Counted from the first letter of the stretch, positions 36,340-45,483 are shown. The stretch: 49,091 nt of DNA from Cryomorphaceae bacterium (GCA_007695365.1 REDV01000117.1:1-49091); one strand, 5' to 3'. Made by a program: numbers and translations. The notes: generated from the sequence alone by a model not told the origin.

Positions 36340-36732
36340 CTAACGGCAATCCGAAGTGTACCCACGACGCTTTCGATGGCGCTCAAGGTCCTTACGGGCT
36401 TTTTTCACTTCGCGTTCCAACTGCTTCGTATTTCGGAGAAAAGGCGACTTCTTAACCGCATTGCTATAAAGCGCGCGCGCTTCATCATCTCTGCCCAATT
36501 CCTGCAAATACAACACCTCAAGCACAGAACCGTGCGACAATGTGAGCGCACTGTGATGTTCCTTGCCCTTACGCACCACTACCAGAGCGGAGTCTGTCAT
36601 GCACTCCCGTGCAAGGTCAACAGAGTTCACATTGTGGTATCCCACCAGCGACTTCAGGATAGAACCACATCCGGTAATCATTGCGGATGAAAAAACAATG
36701 GCGATCAGACAAAAAACGGAAGACGCTTTCAT
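36340..36732 (-). CDS. Small putative lipoprotein
   Basis: 130 residues. A signal peptide ending in a lipobox (AMITGC, Cys22) predicts a lipid-anchored protein. The mature part is mostly helical and strongly basic at the C-terminus (REVKKARKDLERHRKRRGYTSDCR), and includes LYLQELGRDDEARALYSNAVKK, a single tetratricopeptide-like helix pair. I do not recognise a family. The gene runs toward the ABC transporter gene and away from the acyl-CoA dehydrogenase. Confidence 0.7.
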   Translation of the reverse strand: MKASSVFCLIAIVFSSAMITGCGSILKSLVGYHNVNSVDLARECMTDSALVVVRKGKEHHSALTLSHGSVLEVLYLQELGRDDEARALYSNAVKKSPFLRNTKQLEREVKKARKDLERHRKRRGYTSDCR

Positions 36733-36854
36733 GGAGTGGATTTGGCGCGAAGGTAATGATTCTCATTTCACCGCAAGGCTCGCTGCGTTTCGTGAACAAA
36801 AGAGAAGATCCATTCGTTTTGAAACCGAAATCTGATTCAATCCTTGGGAACTGC

Positions 36855-36862
36855 TATTTTTG
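36855..36862 (+). promoter_or_regulatory. -7 element of the acyl-CoA dehydrogenase gene
   Basis: TATTTTTG matches TAnnTTTG, 27 nt upstream of the ATG at 36890. It overlaps the TTG that would start a longer reading, so that longer start is excluded. Confidence 0.5.
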
Positions 36863-36889
36863 CAGCCCAAATCTGCAAACCCCAAAGCA

Positions 36890-38041
36890 ATGATGTATCT
36901 CAGTCCAGAACGCGCCGAAAACCTGAAATTTATTGAGCAAAGTGCACGCGACTTTGCGGAACAGTACATCCGCCCCGATATGATGAAGTGGGATGAAAGC
37001 CAGGAATTTCCGGTTGAGACATTCAAGAAAATGGGTGAACTCGGTTTCCTGGGTGTTCTTGTACCCGAAGAATACGGCGGTGCAGGAATGAATTACCAGG
37101 AGTATATTTCTGTGATTGTGGAGATTTCCAAAGTATGCGGCTCCATTGGGCTTTCAGTGGCTGCACACAATTCGCTTTGCACCGGCCACATTCTCCAATT
37201 CGGAAATGAGGAGCAAAAGAAAAAATGGCTACCCAAACTCGCTACCGGGCAATGGATTGGCGCCTGGGGCCTCACCGAAACGGGTACTGGGTCAGATGCC
37301 GGAGGGATGGCCACCACTGCTGAGAAAGACGGTGATTACTACGTGTTGAACGGCTCCAAGAACTTTATTACCCACGCTATCAGCGGTGAAATTGCCGTGG
37401 TGATTGCGCGCACCGGAGAAAAAGGCGACTCGCGGGGTATGACCGCATTTGTGATTGAGAAAGGTACACCCGGTTTCAGCGGTGGAAAGAAAGAAGACAA
37501 ACTCGGCATGCGCGCCAGTGAAACAGCGGGCCTCTTTTTCGACAACTGCCGCGTACACAAAGACAACGTGTTAGGCAAGGAAGGTGAAGGCTTTGTTCAG
37601 GCGCTGAAAGTACTGGATGGCGGAAGAATTTCAATTGCTGCCCTCTCTATCGGTATATCTCGCGGAGCCTACGAATGTGCCCTGAAATACTCCAAAGAGC
37701 GCGAGCAATTCGGGCAGGCCATTGCTAAGTTTCAGGCTATCGGGTTCAAACTGGCAGATATGGCAACAAAGATTGAAGCGTCTGAGCTTCTTACGCGCAA
37801 CGCCGCTTATCTCAAAGAAAACGGCCAACCGATGACCAAGGAATCGGCCATGGCAAAGTATTACGCTTCTGAAGCGTCGGTGTGGATTTCCAATGAATCG
37901 GTTCAGATTCACGGTGGATACGGCTACACCAAAGAGTTTCCGGCGGAGAAGTACTACCGCGACTCAAAGCTCTGCACCATTGGCGAAGGTACTTCTGAGA
38001 TCCAGAAGCTGGTTATTTCACGTCACCTGTTAAAGGACTAA
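36890..38041 (+). CDS. Acyl-CoA dehydrogenase
   Basis: 383 residues from ATG 36890 (MMYLSPERAENLKFIEQSARDF); the second ATG, 36893, is equally possible. It oxidises acyl-CoA to trans-2-enoyl-CoA with FAD, feeding electrons to ETF, in fatty-acid or branched-chain amino-acid breakdown. GLTETGTGSDAGG (flavin site) and the C-terminal CTIGEGTSEIQ carrying the catalytic Glu (about residue 365) are intact. The Glu position is that of the short-chain acyl-CoA dehydrogenase group, but the chain-length preference cannot be told. Its last 29 bp overlap the convergent HI0933-type gene. No beta-oxidation partners are nearby. Confidence 0.92.
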   Translation: MMYLSPERAENLKFIEQSARDFAEQYIRPDMMKWDESQEFPVETFKKMGELGFLGVLVPEEYGGAGMNYQEYISVIVEISKVCGSIGLSVAAHNSLCTGHILQFGNEEQKKKWLPKLATGQWIGAWGLTETGTGSDAGGMATTAEKDGDYYVLNGSKNFITHAISGEIAVVIARTGEKGDSRGMTAFVIEKGTPGFSGGKKEDKLGMRASETAGLFFDNCRVHKDNVLGKEGEGFVQALKVLDGGRISIAALSIGISRGAYECALKYSKEREQFGQAIAKFQAIGFKLADMATKIEASELLTRNAAYLKENGQPMTKESAMAKYYASEASVWISNESVQIHGGYGYTKEFPAEKYYRDSKLCTIGEGTSEIQKLVISRHLLKD

Positions 38042-39266
38042 GTTCAGCCATTTTCTGCGCTGCACGGGTTCCCGCGAGGAAACCGCTGGTCCATGCGTGC
38101 TGAAAGTTAAATCCTCCGGTAATACCGTCCACATTGAGTACTTCGCCCGCAAAGAAAAGTCCGGGGTGAGCATGACACTCAAAAGTTTTGAGGTTAACTT
38201 CCGATAAATCAATGCCGCCGCAAGTAACGAATTCCTCCTTAAACGTGGTTTTTCCATTCACTTCAAACTTGCTGCGAACCAGTTGCTCCGTGAGCAAATT
38301 CAACTCGCGGTTTGATTGTTCGCTCCAGGGCTTTTGGTGAATGCCAGCACGCTCCAGCAGGCGATGCCAAAGCCTCGCGGGAAGATCAAACATGGAGTGA
38401 GACGCCGGGAGCTGACGAGGATGCTTCTCGCGCCTTGTGAGCAGCGCGTTTCGCACTTCTTCTTCTCCTGTGGCGGTCCAGTTCACCAACACATTAAAGC
38501 GATAGGCTCGGCCGTGCAGATCGCGTGCTGCCCAGGCAGAAAGCTTGATAACTGCCGGGCCGCTCAACCCCCAATGCGTAATGAGCACGGGGCCTTCTTC
38601 CCTCCATTTTGTGCCTTCAATCTGCACCGCAGCCTTTGGCACCGACAGCCCCATCAGGTCGTTCATGCCGCCCTGCGGAATATTGAAAGTAAAGAGTGAA
38701 GGAACAGGGCTTATTGTTTTCATATTCAACGACTCAAACAAATCGTAATCCGTCTCTTTTGAGAAACCACCAGCGGCAATAATCAGGCTTTGGGTGAGCA
38801 GTTCGGCGCCCGATTTCGAGCGGAGCAGATACATTCCATCAGGCTTCTTTTGCAGCGATTGAACAGCCCAGCCCGTCCGAATTTCAACCCCGGCTTTCGC
38901 GGCTTCTTTCATCAGGCAATTCACGATGCTGGCCGAGTTATCAGAAACGGGGAACATCCTCCCGTCGGCCTCGGTTTTCAGGGCCACTCCCCGACTCTCA
39001 AACCAATGGACCGTGTGTAGCGTTCCGAAAATATCAAATGCCTTTTTAAGTTGTTTGCCGCCCCGCGGATAATGGCGCACCAATTGACTGGTGTGCGGAC
39101 AAGCGTGGGTAACGTTGCAACGCCCCCCTCCGCTAATCGCTACTTTGGCGAGCAGCTTTTGCGTTTTCTCCAGCAAAACTACGGGATGGCCGGATTGCCC
39201 GGCATGGATGGCTGCGAAAAAGCCCGCAGCACCGCCTCCGACAACTACAATCGGGCAGTATTCCAT
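38013..39266 (-). CDS. HI0933-family FAD-dependent oxidoreductase (BaiN/RdsA-like)
   Basis: 417 residues, cytoplasmic flavoprotein. An N-terminal dinucleotide-binding motif (VVVGGGAAGFFAAIHAG, residues 6-22), the SGGGRCNVT signature near 46-54 and the C-terminal GEVLNVDGITGGFNFQHA near 378-395 identify the HI0933 family, whose members reduce C-C double bonds or act on unknown substrates. A single-residue gap separates its start from the stop of the dehydrogenase gene to its right, so the two share a transcript (39266 is the last base of one and the stop boundary of the other). The 3' end overlaps the acyl-CoA dehydrogenase by 29 bp on the opposite strand. Confidence 0.88.
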   Translation of the reverse strand: MEYCPIVVVGGGAAGFFAAIHAGQSGHPVVLLEKTQKLLAKVAISGGGRCNVTHACPHTSQLVRHYPRGGKQLKKAFDIFGTLHTVHWFESRGVALKTEADGRMFPVSDNSASIVNCLMKEAAKAGVEIRTGWAVQSLQKKPDGMYLLRSKSGAELLTQSLIIAAGGFSKETDYDLFESLNMKTISPVPSLFTFNIPQGGMNDLMGLSVPKAAVQIEGTKWREEGPVLITHWGLSGPAVIKLSAWAARDLHGRAYRFNVLVNWTATGEEEVRNALLTRREKHPRQLPASHSMFDLPARLWHRLLERAGIHQKPWSEQSNRELNLLTEQLVRSKFEVNGKTTFKEEFVTCGGIDLSEVNLKTFECHAHPGLFFAGEVLNVDGITGGFNFQHAWTSGFLAGTRAAQKMAELSPLTGDVK

Positions 39267-40186
39267 TAGGCATCAACAGATTGAATGGCGCGCTGCAGCA
39301 CCTCGGCAGAATGCATAAGTTGCTCGCGTTCATGTTCGTCAAGACGGGGCTCCAACACGCGCTCAACACCGTTTCCTCCCACAAGGCAGGGCAACGAGAG
39401 CGCCACATTCTTCAGGCCATAAGCCCCTTCCATCACCACCGAAAGCGTAACCACGCGGCGGTCATCGCGGAGAATGTATTTTACCAGAGAAGCCGTAACC
39501 AAACCAATAGCGTGGTTGGTAGCTCCTTTTCGTCGGATGATTTCCTGCGCTGCCTTGCGCACTTTGTCGCGGAAAACATGCTCCTCTTCAGGGTTCCAGT
39601 CCTCCCAGTTTCGCAGCGAAATACCGCCAATACTCGCCTTGGACCAAAACATCACAGACGAATCGCCGTGTTCGCCAAGTACATCCGCCTGAATGCTCTT
39701 GGGTTCTATACCCATCTCTTCGCCAATCATGTCGCGCAAACGAACCGAGTCGAGGAAAGTACCGGTGCCAATCACCTTTCCAACAGGCAATCCGGTAAAT
39801 TTTTGGTAGACGTAAGTCAGCACATCCACAGGATTCGACACCACCACCAGCACGCCTTCAAAGCCCTTTAACTCTTCTGAAATCCTTCGGGTAATCTCGA
39901 TGTTTTCCTTCAGCAATTCCAGTCTGCTTTCGCCGGGTTTCCCCCCGCGACCGGCCGTAACCACCACCACGTCGCAATGGTGCATCTCACTGATTTTTGC
40001 CGAACGTGCATTGAAGGCGGGCAAAAACGAAGATCCGTGATTGAGGTCCATCGCCTCGCCCTCTGCAATTCCCTCGCGAACGTCGTTGAGCAAAAGGTTT
40101 TTGGCTATGCCATTCTGAAGCAAGGAAATGGCAATGCTGCTTCCTACCCAACCCATTCCGATGATTCCTACAGTGCTACCCTTCAT
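39266..40186 (-). CDS. Lactate/malate dehydrogenase-family 2-hydroxyacid dehydrogenase
   Basis: 306 residues. NAD-binding GMGWVG (10-15) with acidic Asp35 prefers NAD. The catalytic set is complete: Arg88 (GESR), Asp146 and Arg149 (LDSVR), His173 (GEHGD). The substrate-specificity loop reads TAGRGGKPGESR, so the residue equivalent to position 102 (Gln in lactate, Arg in malate dehydrogenases) is Gly82. The oxidised substrate is therefore unclear; a larger 2-oxo acid is possible. The overlap of one base with the downstream HI0933 gene implies co-transcription. Confidence 0.85.
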   Translation of the reverse strand: MKGSTVGIIGMGWVGSSIAISLLQNGIAKNLLLNDVREGIAEGEAMDLNHGSSFLPAFNARSAKISEMHHCDVVVVTAGRGGKPGESRLELLKENIEITRRISEELKGFEGVLVVVSNPVDVLTYVYQKFTGLPVGKVIGTGTFLDSVRLRDMIGEEMGIEPKSIQADVLGEHGDSSVMFWSKASIGGISLRNWEDWNPEEEHVFRDKVRKAAQEIIRRKGATNHAIGLVTASLVKYILRDDRRVVTLSVVMEGAYGLKNVALSLPCLVGGNGVERVLEPRLDEHEREQLMHSAEVLQRAIQSVDA

Positions 40187-40247
40187 TCCTTTATGTGTTT
40201 ATTTCCTGAATCCTCTCAACGATCATAAAAACCTCATTGGGAACCGA

Positions 40248-43200
40248 CTAATCCACCCACAACGTCTCCACCAATGCCAGCATTTCACCGGGTTCGATAT
40301 GGAGACCGGCGGCAATGGGGTAAAGCGCTTCCAGCATTTGGTCTTGCGATAACCTCGGCTGCCCGTCAGCAAGTACGCCTTTCGATTCGAGGTATTCGCG
40401 GAACTTTTCTACCCGGCCCGGCCCTACTCCTGGAATTTCAGTGACACGCTGCAAAAGCAGTTCAGGATTGTGATTGAGCGATACGAGCAGTTCGTTCACA
40501 GGCTCTATTTGTGCATCCGAAAAAGCCGCAGAATCAACCAGATGCTGTCGCTGAACGGGCGCCGGCCGGCCTTGCAGGTACAACAACAGGAACTTTTCAA
40601 CCAAAGTGGCGCGGTTCAGCCAACGTTTAAAACGACTCGACCAATCCTTTCCGGCAAAAGCGGGCGGCCTTGTTTCCATTTGGCGCAATTGCCCCCAGAA
40701 TTGCAAACGGTTTTGAAGCAACTGGTACAAGGTTTCGGTATCGGTAACCAGGTACCATAGGTGCAAACGCTCGATGGGGTCTTGCATCAGACTGAATTGC
40801 TTGACGCCAATGGCAGCACCGTATTCCCGGTGCGACAAGTCTCCCGGCCCGGGAACTTGTGCGGTGACTTCTGAGATCTCCGGCAGCGATTGAAAATCCA
40901 AAGGCGCTCCGGCTTTTCCGTCGAGCGAAATAGCGCGGTACTCCACATCAGAGTGATCATGGAGATAAGCTCGCCATTTGTTCACCTCGTCGGCCTGTGC
41001 GGTAAAGTAAAACACCTGTCGCCCGCTTCGGCTAATGGCCACCAGTGCCTCGATGATGGCCTGCGCCCGAACGTCGTCGGCATTAGCCAGTAATTCATCC
41101 ACGAGCAGCGGCAAGCGGTATTGGTTTTCCTGTGTTTCGATATAAGCCAATCGCACCGCCAGCAGCAACTGAATGCGCGTTCCGGTGGAGAGTTCTTCGA
41201 GCGAAAGCCCTACCCGTTTCACCTCGTCCATCGCGCGGAAAGATTCGTTGGCTCCGTCGGGAATCTGCAGCGAATACTGTTGCTGGGTAATGGTTCTAAA
41301 CAACACATTGGCTTGCTGATAGAGTTTTGAGTCGTTTTGGTCGTGGTGTGCGCTGCGCAAGGTTTCGGCAACAACGGCTCCGGTGAATTGTTGCAGGTTC
41401 GATTCAAATGCCCCTTCCAGTGCTTCAAAGCAATGTTCTTGTTCCAGCAAGGCCTTTTCCAGGTCGTGGCCCTTTTTGGTATCACTTACGCGGGTTTGAA
41501 TTTCGATCACCTCGTCGTAAACTTTTTTACGCTTCTCGCGGATTTCCTCAAATCGGGCCATTCGTTGCTCGAGTTCTTCGGCCGATAACTCTTCCACTTC
41601 CGTGCGCTCTGATTGGTACAGCGCGTGATTCTCCAAATCAATCCGGGTGAACTCAGAATCGCGCGTTGCATTGCTTAGTTTTTCTTTTGCGGAAAGATAA
41701 TCGGGCAACTGCTTGTGAAGTTCGCGGAGCTGATACTTGTCGCGGTTTTCAATCTGAAGCCGCGCATAGACCGCATCTATTTGTTCGTTGAGTTTTTCAG
41801 ACTCTCCGTTCTTATCTTCGATGGTGCGGTTGCAAGCGTTGATCTCCAACCGCAGTTCTTTTCTGCGGCGTTCGGCTTTCTCCAATTGCTTAAAAACCTC
41901 TGTAGCCTGGCTGGAGCTTTCTACAGGTTGACGATCAAATTTTGCGAGCAGATGATTGAAGGTCGCTATTTTATTGGTTGCCCTTTCTTTTATCTCCGAC
42001 AGATTGGCTTTCAGTGCATCGCGTTCATCACGCGCCTGCTGCCAGATGCGTGCATTGCTGAGCAAGAAGTACATCGCACCCGGCGATTGTGCATCCACAG
42101 TGACAGGAGCCATACCAAGCGCTTCGCGGTGTTGATCGAGCAGTTTTTGGAAGTCGTCCAAAGCGCCCTTGACGTCGGTTCGTCTTTTTTCACAGCGGGA
42201 GATGTGTTCGTTTATCGCTCTTTTTTCTTCGGCAAGCTGAATCTGCTTCGCCAATTCACCCAGGCATGTGCTCACTCCTTCGGGATTCCAGGATGAAGGC
42301 GTGGTAAGCCCCGTACGCTCATAATCGCGTTGGTAGGTACCTGCGTTAACTGTAGCATGCTGCGCGGACTGATTCCGCCTTGCGAGAAAAACAATAGCAA
42401 CCGCAATCAGGGCCACCACCAAACCCCATCCCAACCACGGAAAATACACAGGCACGACGGCTGCCAACACGGCGAGCAAGAAAAGCGCAACAAGCGACCA
42501 CTGAGGTACTGTGTTTACCGAAGACCCTGTGGATGGCTGCTGCTCCTGCAACCAACTGGTCAGCATACCTATGCCCTTTACCAGGGTGTCGCGGTCGGCC
42601 AATTCGGGCGGAAGCGCATTTAACCTTTCATTGAATGCAGAAAGTTCTTTTTCCAGCGCTCTCTGCTCCGACAGTTGCTGCCAGGTGTTGAGCCATGCGT
42701 CTTCAATGGGCTTAATCTGGTTGATTCGAAGTCCGGGCCACTCGGTGTCAGGATTTTTGAGCTCGAGATTGTCGGAGGCATTTTGCAGTTTTTGCGCCGC
42801 AGAAGTGAGGTCTTTTGCTATCTCCCGGTGCTGTCGGGTTAATTCTTCGAGGTCGCGCAAAACAGCGTTGAAATCACTTTCCTGTTGGTCGCTCATTCCC
42901 TCCTTCGGCAAAGAAAGTTCGTCGCGTTCGGTTTCGAGATCGGCGAGTTTTGCCATTTCATGGCGGACGGTTTGATCTACAGTGGCCCATTCACCTTCCC
43001 ATTTTTCAACGTCACTCAAGTCCTGTTCATTGAGTTTGCTCAACTCTACAGGGAACTTCTCCAGTTCAAGTTGCGCAGCGTTTTTGGCGGAAGCTGCTTT
43101 TCTGAATTTCAACGCGTATTCATACAGCCGTTCTTTGCCCAGCTGCTCGTCGAGGTGCTGTAATTTTTTGCGCAGCGAGGCCAGTTCGTCTTCCTTCCGC

Positions 43201-43733
43201 TTCAGTTCCGCCTGTTTGTTTTGAACATCGCGCACATTCCGCCGCGCATTCTTAAGATTCGAAGTTTCAGCAATGGTTCTTCGGCTGACTTTGTCGGAAA
43301 ACTCCAGTTTGGCTTGTGCTGCGTTGAGATCAAAGCCACCGCTGAGCTGCCGGTGAATTTCACTTGCCAGTTCCGATTCCTTTGCAGTCACCAGTTCGTG
43401 CAGCGCAAGGAGGTAGCGCTGACGGTCCTCGGCCAGTGGAGTGCGGAAATCCTGCGTTTGACCGTTTCGCTGCGACCTTGAAAAACCGGCGTCCAATTCA
43501 AAATACCAATCGTCGCTCTCCAGTTTGGCGTGGGCACTGATGGTGTATTCCCGCGTATTGTCTTTCCAGATAACCTCCTGAATAGCGCGGGCCACCGAAC
43601 TTTTTCCCGAGGCGTTCGGGCCGTACACGATATTGAGTTGTGGCGAAAATTCGGAGTCGATGCGCAATCCGTCCCTGAATCCCGGCATGCGAGATATCTT
43701 CAGCTTGCTGATATGGAGCACCTGCGGGCTCAT
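40248..43733 (-). CDS. Membrane-anchored SbcC/YhaN-like AAA ATPase with C-terminal helix-hairpin-helix
   Basis: 1161 residues. An N-terminal ATPase half carries Walker A GPNASGKSS (38-46). Long charged coiled coils (about 150-400 and 485-780) flank two membrane spans (about 411-451). The other ATPase half has an ABC-like signature LSTGTRIQLLLAVRLA (848-863) and Walker B LPLLVDEL (874-881). An extra C-terminal part includes a helix-hairpin-helix, IPGVGPGRVEKFREYL (1100-1115). The order matches SMC/Rad50-type proteins and the membrane-anchored B. subtilis YhaN. Its start overlaps the nuclease gene stop by 4 bp, so the pair is an SbcCD-like DNA end-processing complex. Membrane tethering suggests action near the envelope; that is inference. 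Confidence 0.85.
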   Translation of the reverse strand: MSPQVLHISKLKISRMPGFRDGLRIDSEFSPQLNIVYGPNASGKSSVARAIQEVIWKDNTREYTISAHAKLESDDWYFELDAGFSRSQRNGQTQDFRTPLAEDRQRYLLALHELVTAKESELASEIHRQLSGGFDLNAAQAKLEFSDKVSRRTIAETSNLKNARRNVRDVQNKQAELKRKEDELASLRKKLQHLDEQLGKERLYEYALKFRKAASAKNAAQLELEKFPVELSKLNEQDLSDVEKWEGEWATVDQTVRHEMAKLADLETERDELSLPKEGMSDQQESDFNAVLRDLEELTRQHREIAKDLTSAAQKLQNASDNLELKNPDTEWPGLRINQIKPIEDAWLNTWQQLSEQRALEKELSAFNERLNALPPELADRDTLVKGIGMLTSWLQEQQPSTGSSVNTVPQWSLVALFLLAVLAAVVPVYFPWLGWGLVVALIAVAIVFLARRNQSAQHATVNAGTYQRDYERTGLTTPSSWNPEGVSTCLGELAKQIQLAEEKRAINEHISRCEKRRTDVKGALDDFQKLLDQHREALGMAPVTVDAQSPGAMYFLLSNARIWQQARDERDALKANLSEIKERATNKIATFNHLLAKFDRQPVESSSQATEVFKQLEKAERRRKELRLEINACNRTIEDKNGESEKLNEQIDAVYARLQIENRDKYQLRELHKQLPDYLSAKEKLSNATRDSEFTRIDLENHALYQSERTEVEELSAEELEQRMARFEEIREKRKKVYDEVIEIQTRVSDTKKGHDLEKALLEQEHCFEALEGAFESNLQQFTGAVVAETLRSAHHDQNDSKLYQQANVLFRTITQQQYSLQIPDGANESFRAMDEVKRVGLSLEELSTGTRIQLLLAVRLAYIETQENQYRLPLLVDELLANADDVRAQAIIEALVAISRSGRQVFYFTAQADEVNKWRAYLHDHSDVEYRAISLDGKAGAPLDFQSLPEISEVTAQVPGPGDLSHREYGAAIGVKQFSLMQDPIERLHLWYLVTDTETLYQLLQNRLQFWGQLRQMETRPPAFAGKDWSSRFKRWLNRATLVEKFLLLYLQGRPAPVQRQHLVDSAAFSDAQIEPVNELLVSLNHNPELLLQRVTEIPGVGPGRVEKFREYLESKGVLADGQPRLSQDQMLEALYPIAAGLHIEPGEMLALVETLWVD

Positions 43734-45025
43734 GGTTGTCCGGAGTTTTGCTGTTGCATCAATTCGCCGAGCAGCTTTTTGCAGGCATTGAGCAGGTAGT
43801 CATTTTTACGCGCTTGCTGTTCATCCAAAAAAAGCACATCCTTACCGCGCCCTTGCAAATCCGTATAGGCCGTTCCGGATTTCACCCTGGAGAATGCGTT
43901 GTTCCACTCCTCCTTCATTTTCTCGAGCAGCGGAGTACTTTCCTCGCGTTGGAGCGCGAGAATAGACTCAGCCAGCAATCCGGCCGGCGACGACTGCTGA
44001 GCCAGTTCCTCCATATTGCTGATGGCCGGCACGAGCTGATTGATTACTTTTCTGACAGACAAACCGATGCCGTTCAGGTCGAGATTCAAGTCCTCTACCA
44101 TATTTTTCAAGGCACCGTCCACTGACGTAATATCATCTTGTTCTCCGGTCAGTATGAGGTCAATCACCAAATGCTCCACGCCCATCGCAGCAAAATCCTC
44201 AGAATGGGCAAAGGCGTTAAAAGCCGACATTACTTCAGCGCGAATCCCCGCAGACCTCGTTATGGGAACCGACAACGTTTCATACCGCACCGGGGAAAGC
44301 GGAACCTGGGTGGTTCGAATATCACTGATGCCATGAACTTCAATCAGCAATGGTCCGTGTACCCCCTGCTCTTTTGGGCTGAGTGCCTGCGGAGAACCGG
44401 GGTACCAAATATCGCAGCCCGGCGATGCCCAATGCTCTGGTTTGTGAATATGGCCGAGCACCCACAACCCCACTCCTGCCGACTGTAGCCGGGAAACCTC
44501 AAGCGGAGCGTACGAACTATCTGGCGCGCCCACTTCTCCGTGAAGCAAACCGATGGTGGGCCATGATGGATTGAGTTGCTCCCGTAAAAGACTGTTGATT
44601 GGATCCTGGCGGAAATATTGGGTTGGAAAGGACCAGCCGACAAGTTGCAGTTGGATGCCGTTTTTGGCGAAAACTTCTGTCTGCCAACTTCCCGAAGCAC
44701 CCAAAAGGTGAACGTGAGCGGAGTTATCATGGTTGAGCACATCCGGCAGCACATCGAAATCGTGGTTTCCCGAGACCATATACACGGGAATATCGGCATC
44801 GCGCAGTTTCGCAAAACCAGACTGCAACTGCCCCACCGCCTCGAAAAACCGGTTTTCGCGGTCGATGATATCCCCGGAAAGCAGCAAGGCATCTACTTTC
44901 AAGTTGATGGCTTTTTCAACGATGCGCTTCCAGACTTTCGACACCGGGTACTCGTCGGCGCCGGCGGGCAGTTGGGTGGAACTGCGCCCGAGGTGCAAAT
45001 CTCCTGTTGCCAGCAGCTTAATCAT
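43730..45025 (-). CDS. SbcD/YhaO-like metallophosphoesterase (DNA repair nuclease)
   Basis: 431 residues. All five phosphoesterase motifs are visible: GDLHLGR (8-14), GDIIDREN (about 51-58), GNHDFD (about 85-90), LLHGEVG (about 155) and GHIHKPEH (about 185). This is a Mre11/SbcD-type two-metal nuclease. The last 200 residues form a less conserved capping region. The gene is the first of the two-gene operon and is coupled to the ATPase by an ATGA overlap. Upstream is the tRNA-Pro region, transcribed the opposite way. Confidence 0.9.
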   Translation of the reverse strand: MIKLLATGDLHLGRSSTQLPAGADEYPVSKVWKRIVEKAINLKVDALLLSGDIIDRENRFFEAVGQLQSGFAKLRDADIPVYMVSGNHDFDVLPDVLNHDNSAHVHLLGASGSWQTEVFAKNGIQLQLVGWSFPTQYFRQDPINSLLREQLNPSWPTIGLLHGEVGAPDSSYAPLEVSRLQSAGVGLWVLGHIHKPEHWASPGCDIWYPGSPQALSPKEQGVHGPLLIEVHGISDIRTTQVPLSPVRYETLSVPITRSAGIRAEVMSAFNAFAHSEDFAAMGVEHLVIDLILTGEQDDITSVDGALKNMVEDLNLDLNGIGLSVRKVINQLVPAISNMEELAQQSSPAGLLAESILALQREESTPLLEKMKEEWNNAFSRVKSGTAYTDLQGRGKDVLFLDEQQARKNDYLLNACKKLLGELMQQQNSGQP

Positions 45026-45119
45026 CTTTGGAATGGTTTATTTCCCATGCCCCGAAGATACACATCTGCCGCAAAGTGTGGCCGGGCAAAATAATGGCCT
45101 GAAAATGATTTTTCCGGAC

Positions 45120-45151
45120 TTGCAAAAGAGCGTCACTCTTCGCTATTTTTG
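45120..45151 (+). promoter_or_regulatory. Promoter upstream of tRNA-Pro
   Basis: TTG (45120-45122), 21 nt, TATTTTTG (45144-45151): a good sigma-ABfr-type match, 76 bp before the mature tRNA 5' end, implying a leader of about 65-70 nt. Confidence 0.65.
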
Positions 45152-45226
45152 CCCTCCTTTAAAGAAAAAGCGATCTTTTTAGTTTGACACCACAGCATGC
45201 GCTTGTATAGTGAATGTGTTGATTTT

Positions 45227-45299
45227 CGGGGTGTGGCGCAGTTGGTAGCGCGCTACGTTCGGGACGTAGAGGTCGCTGGTTCAAGTCCAGTCACCCCGA
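45227..45299 (+). tRNA. tRNA-Pro(CGG)
   Basis: 73-nt cloverleaf. Acceptor CGGGGTG/CACCCCG with discriminator A; D arm GCGC-GCGC; anticodon stem CTACG/CGTAG with loop TTCGGGA (anticodon CGG); T arm GCTGG-TTCAAGT-CCAGT. No CCA is encoded. Confidence 0.95.
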
Positions 45300-45311
45300 C
45301 GAAAAAAATGA

Positions 45312-45342
45312 TTTGCGCGGATTAAAAATTGCGCTAATTTTG
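45312..45342 (+). promoter_or_regulatory. Promoter upstream of tRNA-Asp
   Basis: TTTG (45312-45315), 19 nt, TAATTTTG (45335-45342), exact consensus, 32 bp before the tRNA 5' end. It begins 12 bp after tRNA-Pro, so the two tRNA genes probably have separate promoters. Confidence 0.7.
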
Positions 45343-45374
45343 CAGCGCCTTAGTCGAAAGGCACCTTTTTAAGA

Positions 45375-45448
45375 GGTCTGGTAGTTCAGTTGGTTAGAAT
45401 ACCTGCCTGTCACGCAGGGGGTCGCGGGTTCGAGTCCCGTCCAGACCG
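45375..45448 (+). tRNA. tRNA-Asp(GTC)
   Basis: 74-nt cloverleaf. Acceptor GGTCTGG/CCAGACC with discriminator G; anticodon stem CCTGC/GCAGG with loop CTGTCAC (anticodon GTC); T arm GCGGG-TTCGAGT-CCCGT. No CCA is encoded. Confidence 0.95.
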
Positions 45449-45450
45449 CT

Positions 45451-45483
45451 AAAGCCTTGGGAGTTTGCTCTCGAGGCTTTTTT
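45451..45483 (+). terminator. Strong terminator after tRNA-Asp
   Basis: AAAGCCTTGGGAG (45451-45463) and CTCTCGAGGCTTT (45468-45480) pair over 13 bp with two G-U pairs and a TTTG loop, followed by a T tract. It begins 2 bp after the tRNA. Confidence 0.85.

Noticed and set aside
36698-36835. 45-codon plus-strand frame overlapping the lipoprotein start
   Set aside because: Overlaps the signal peptide coding region in antisense and lacks a promoter or homology.
36860-36889. TTG start for the acyl-CoA dehydrogenase
   Set aside because: It falls on the -7 element TATTTTTG, so it cannot be translated from that transcript.
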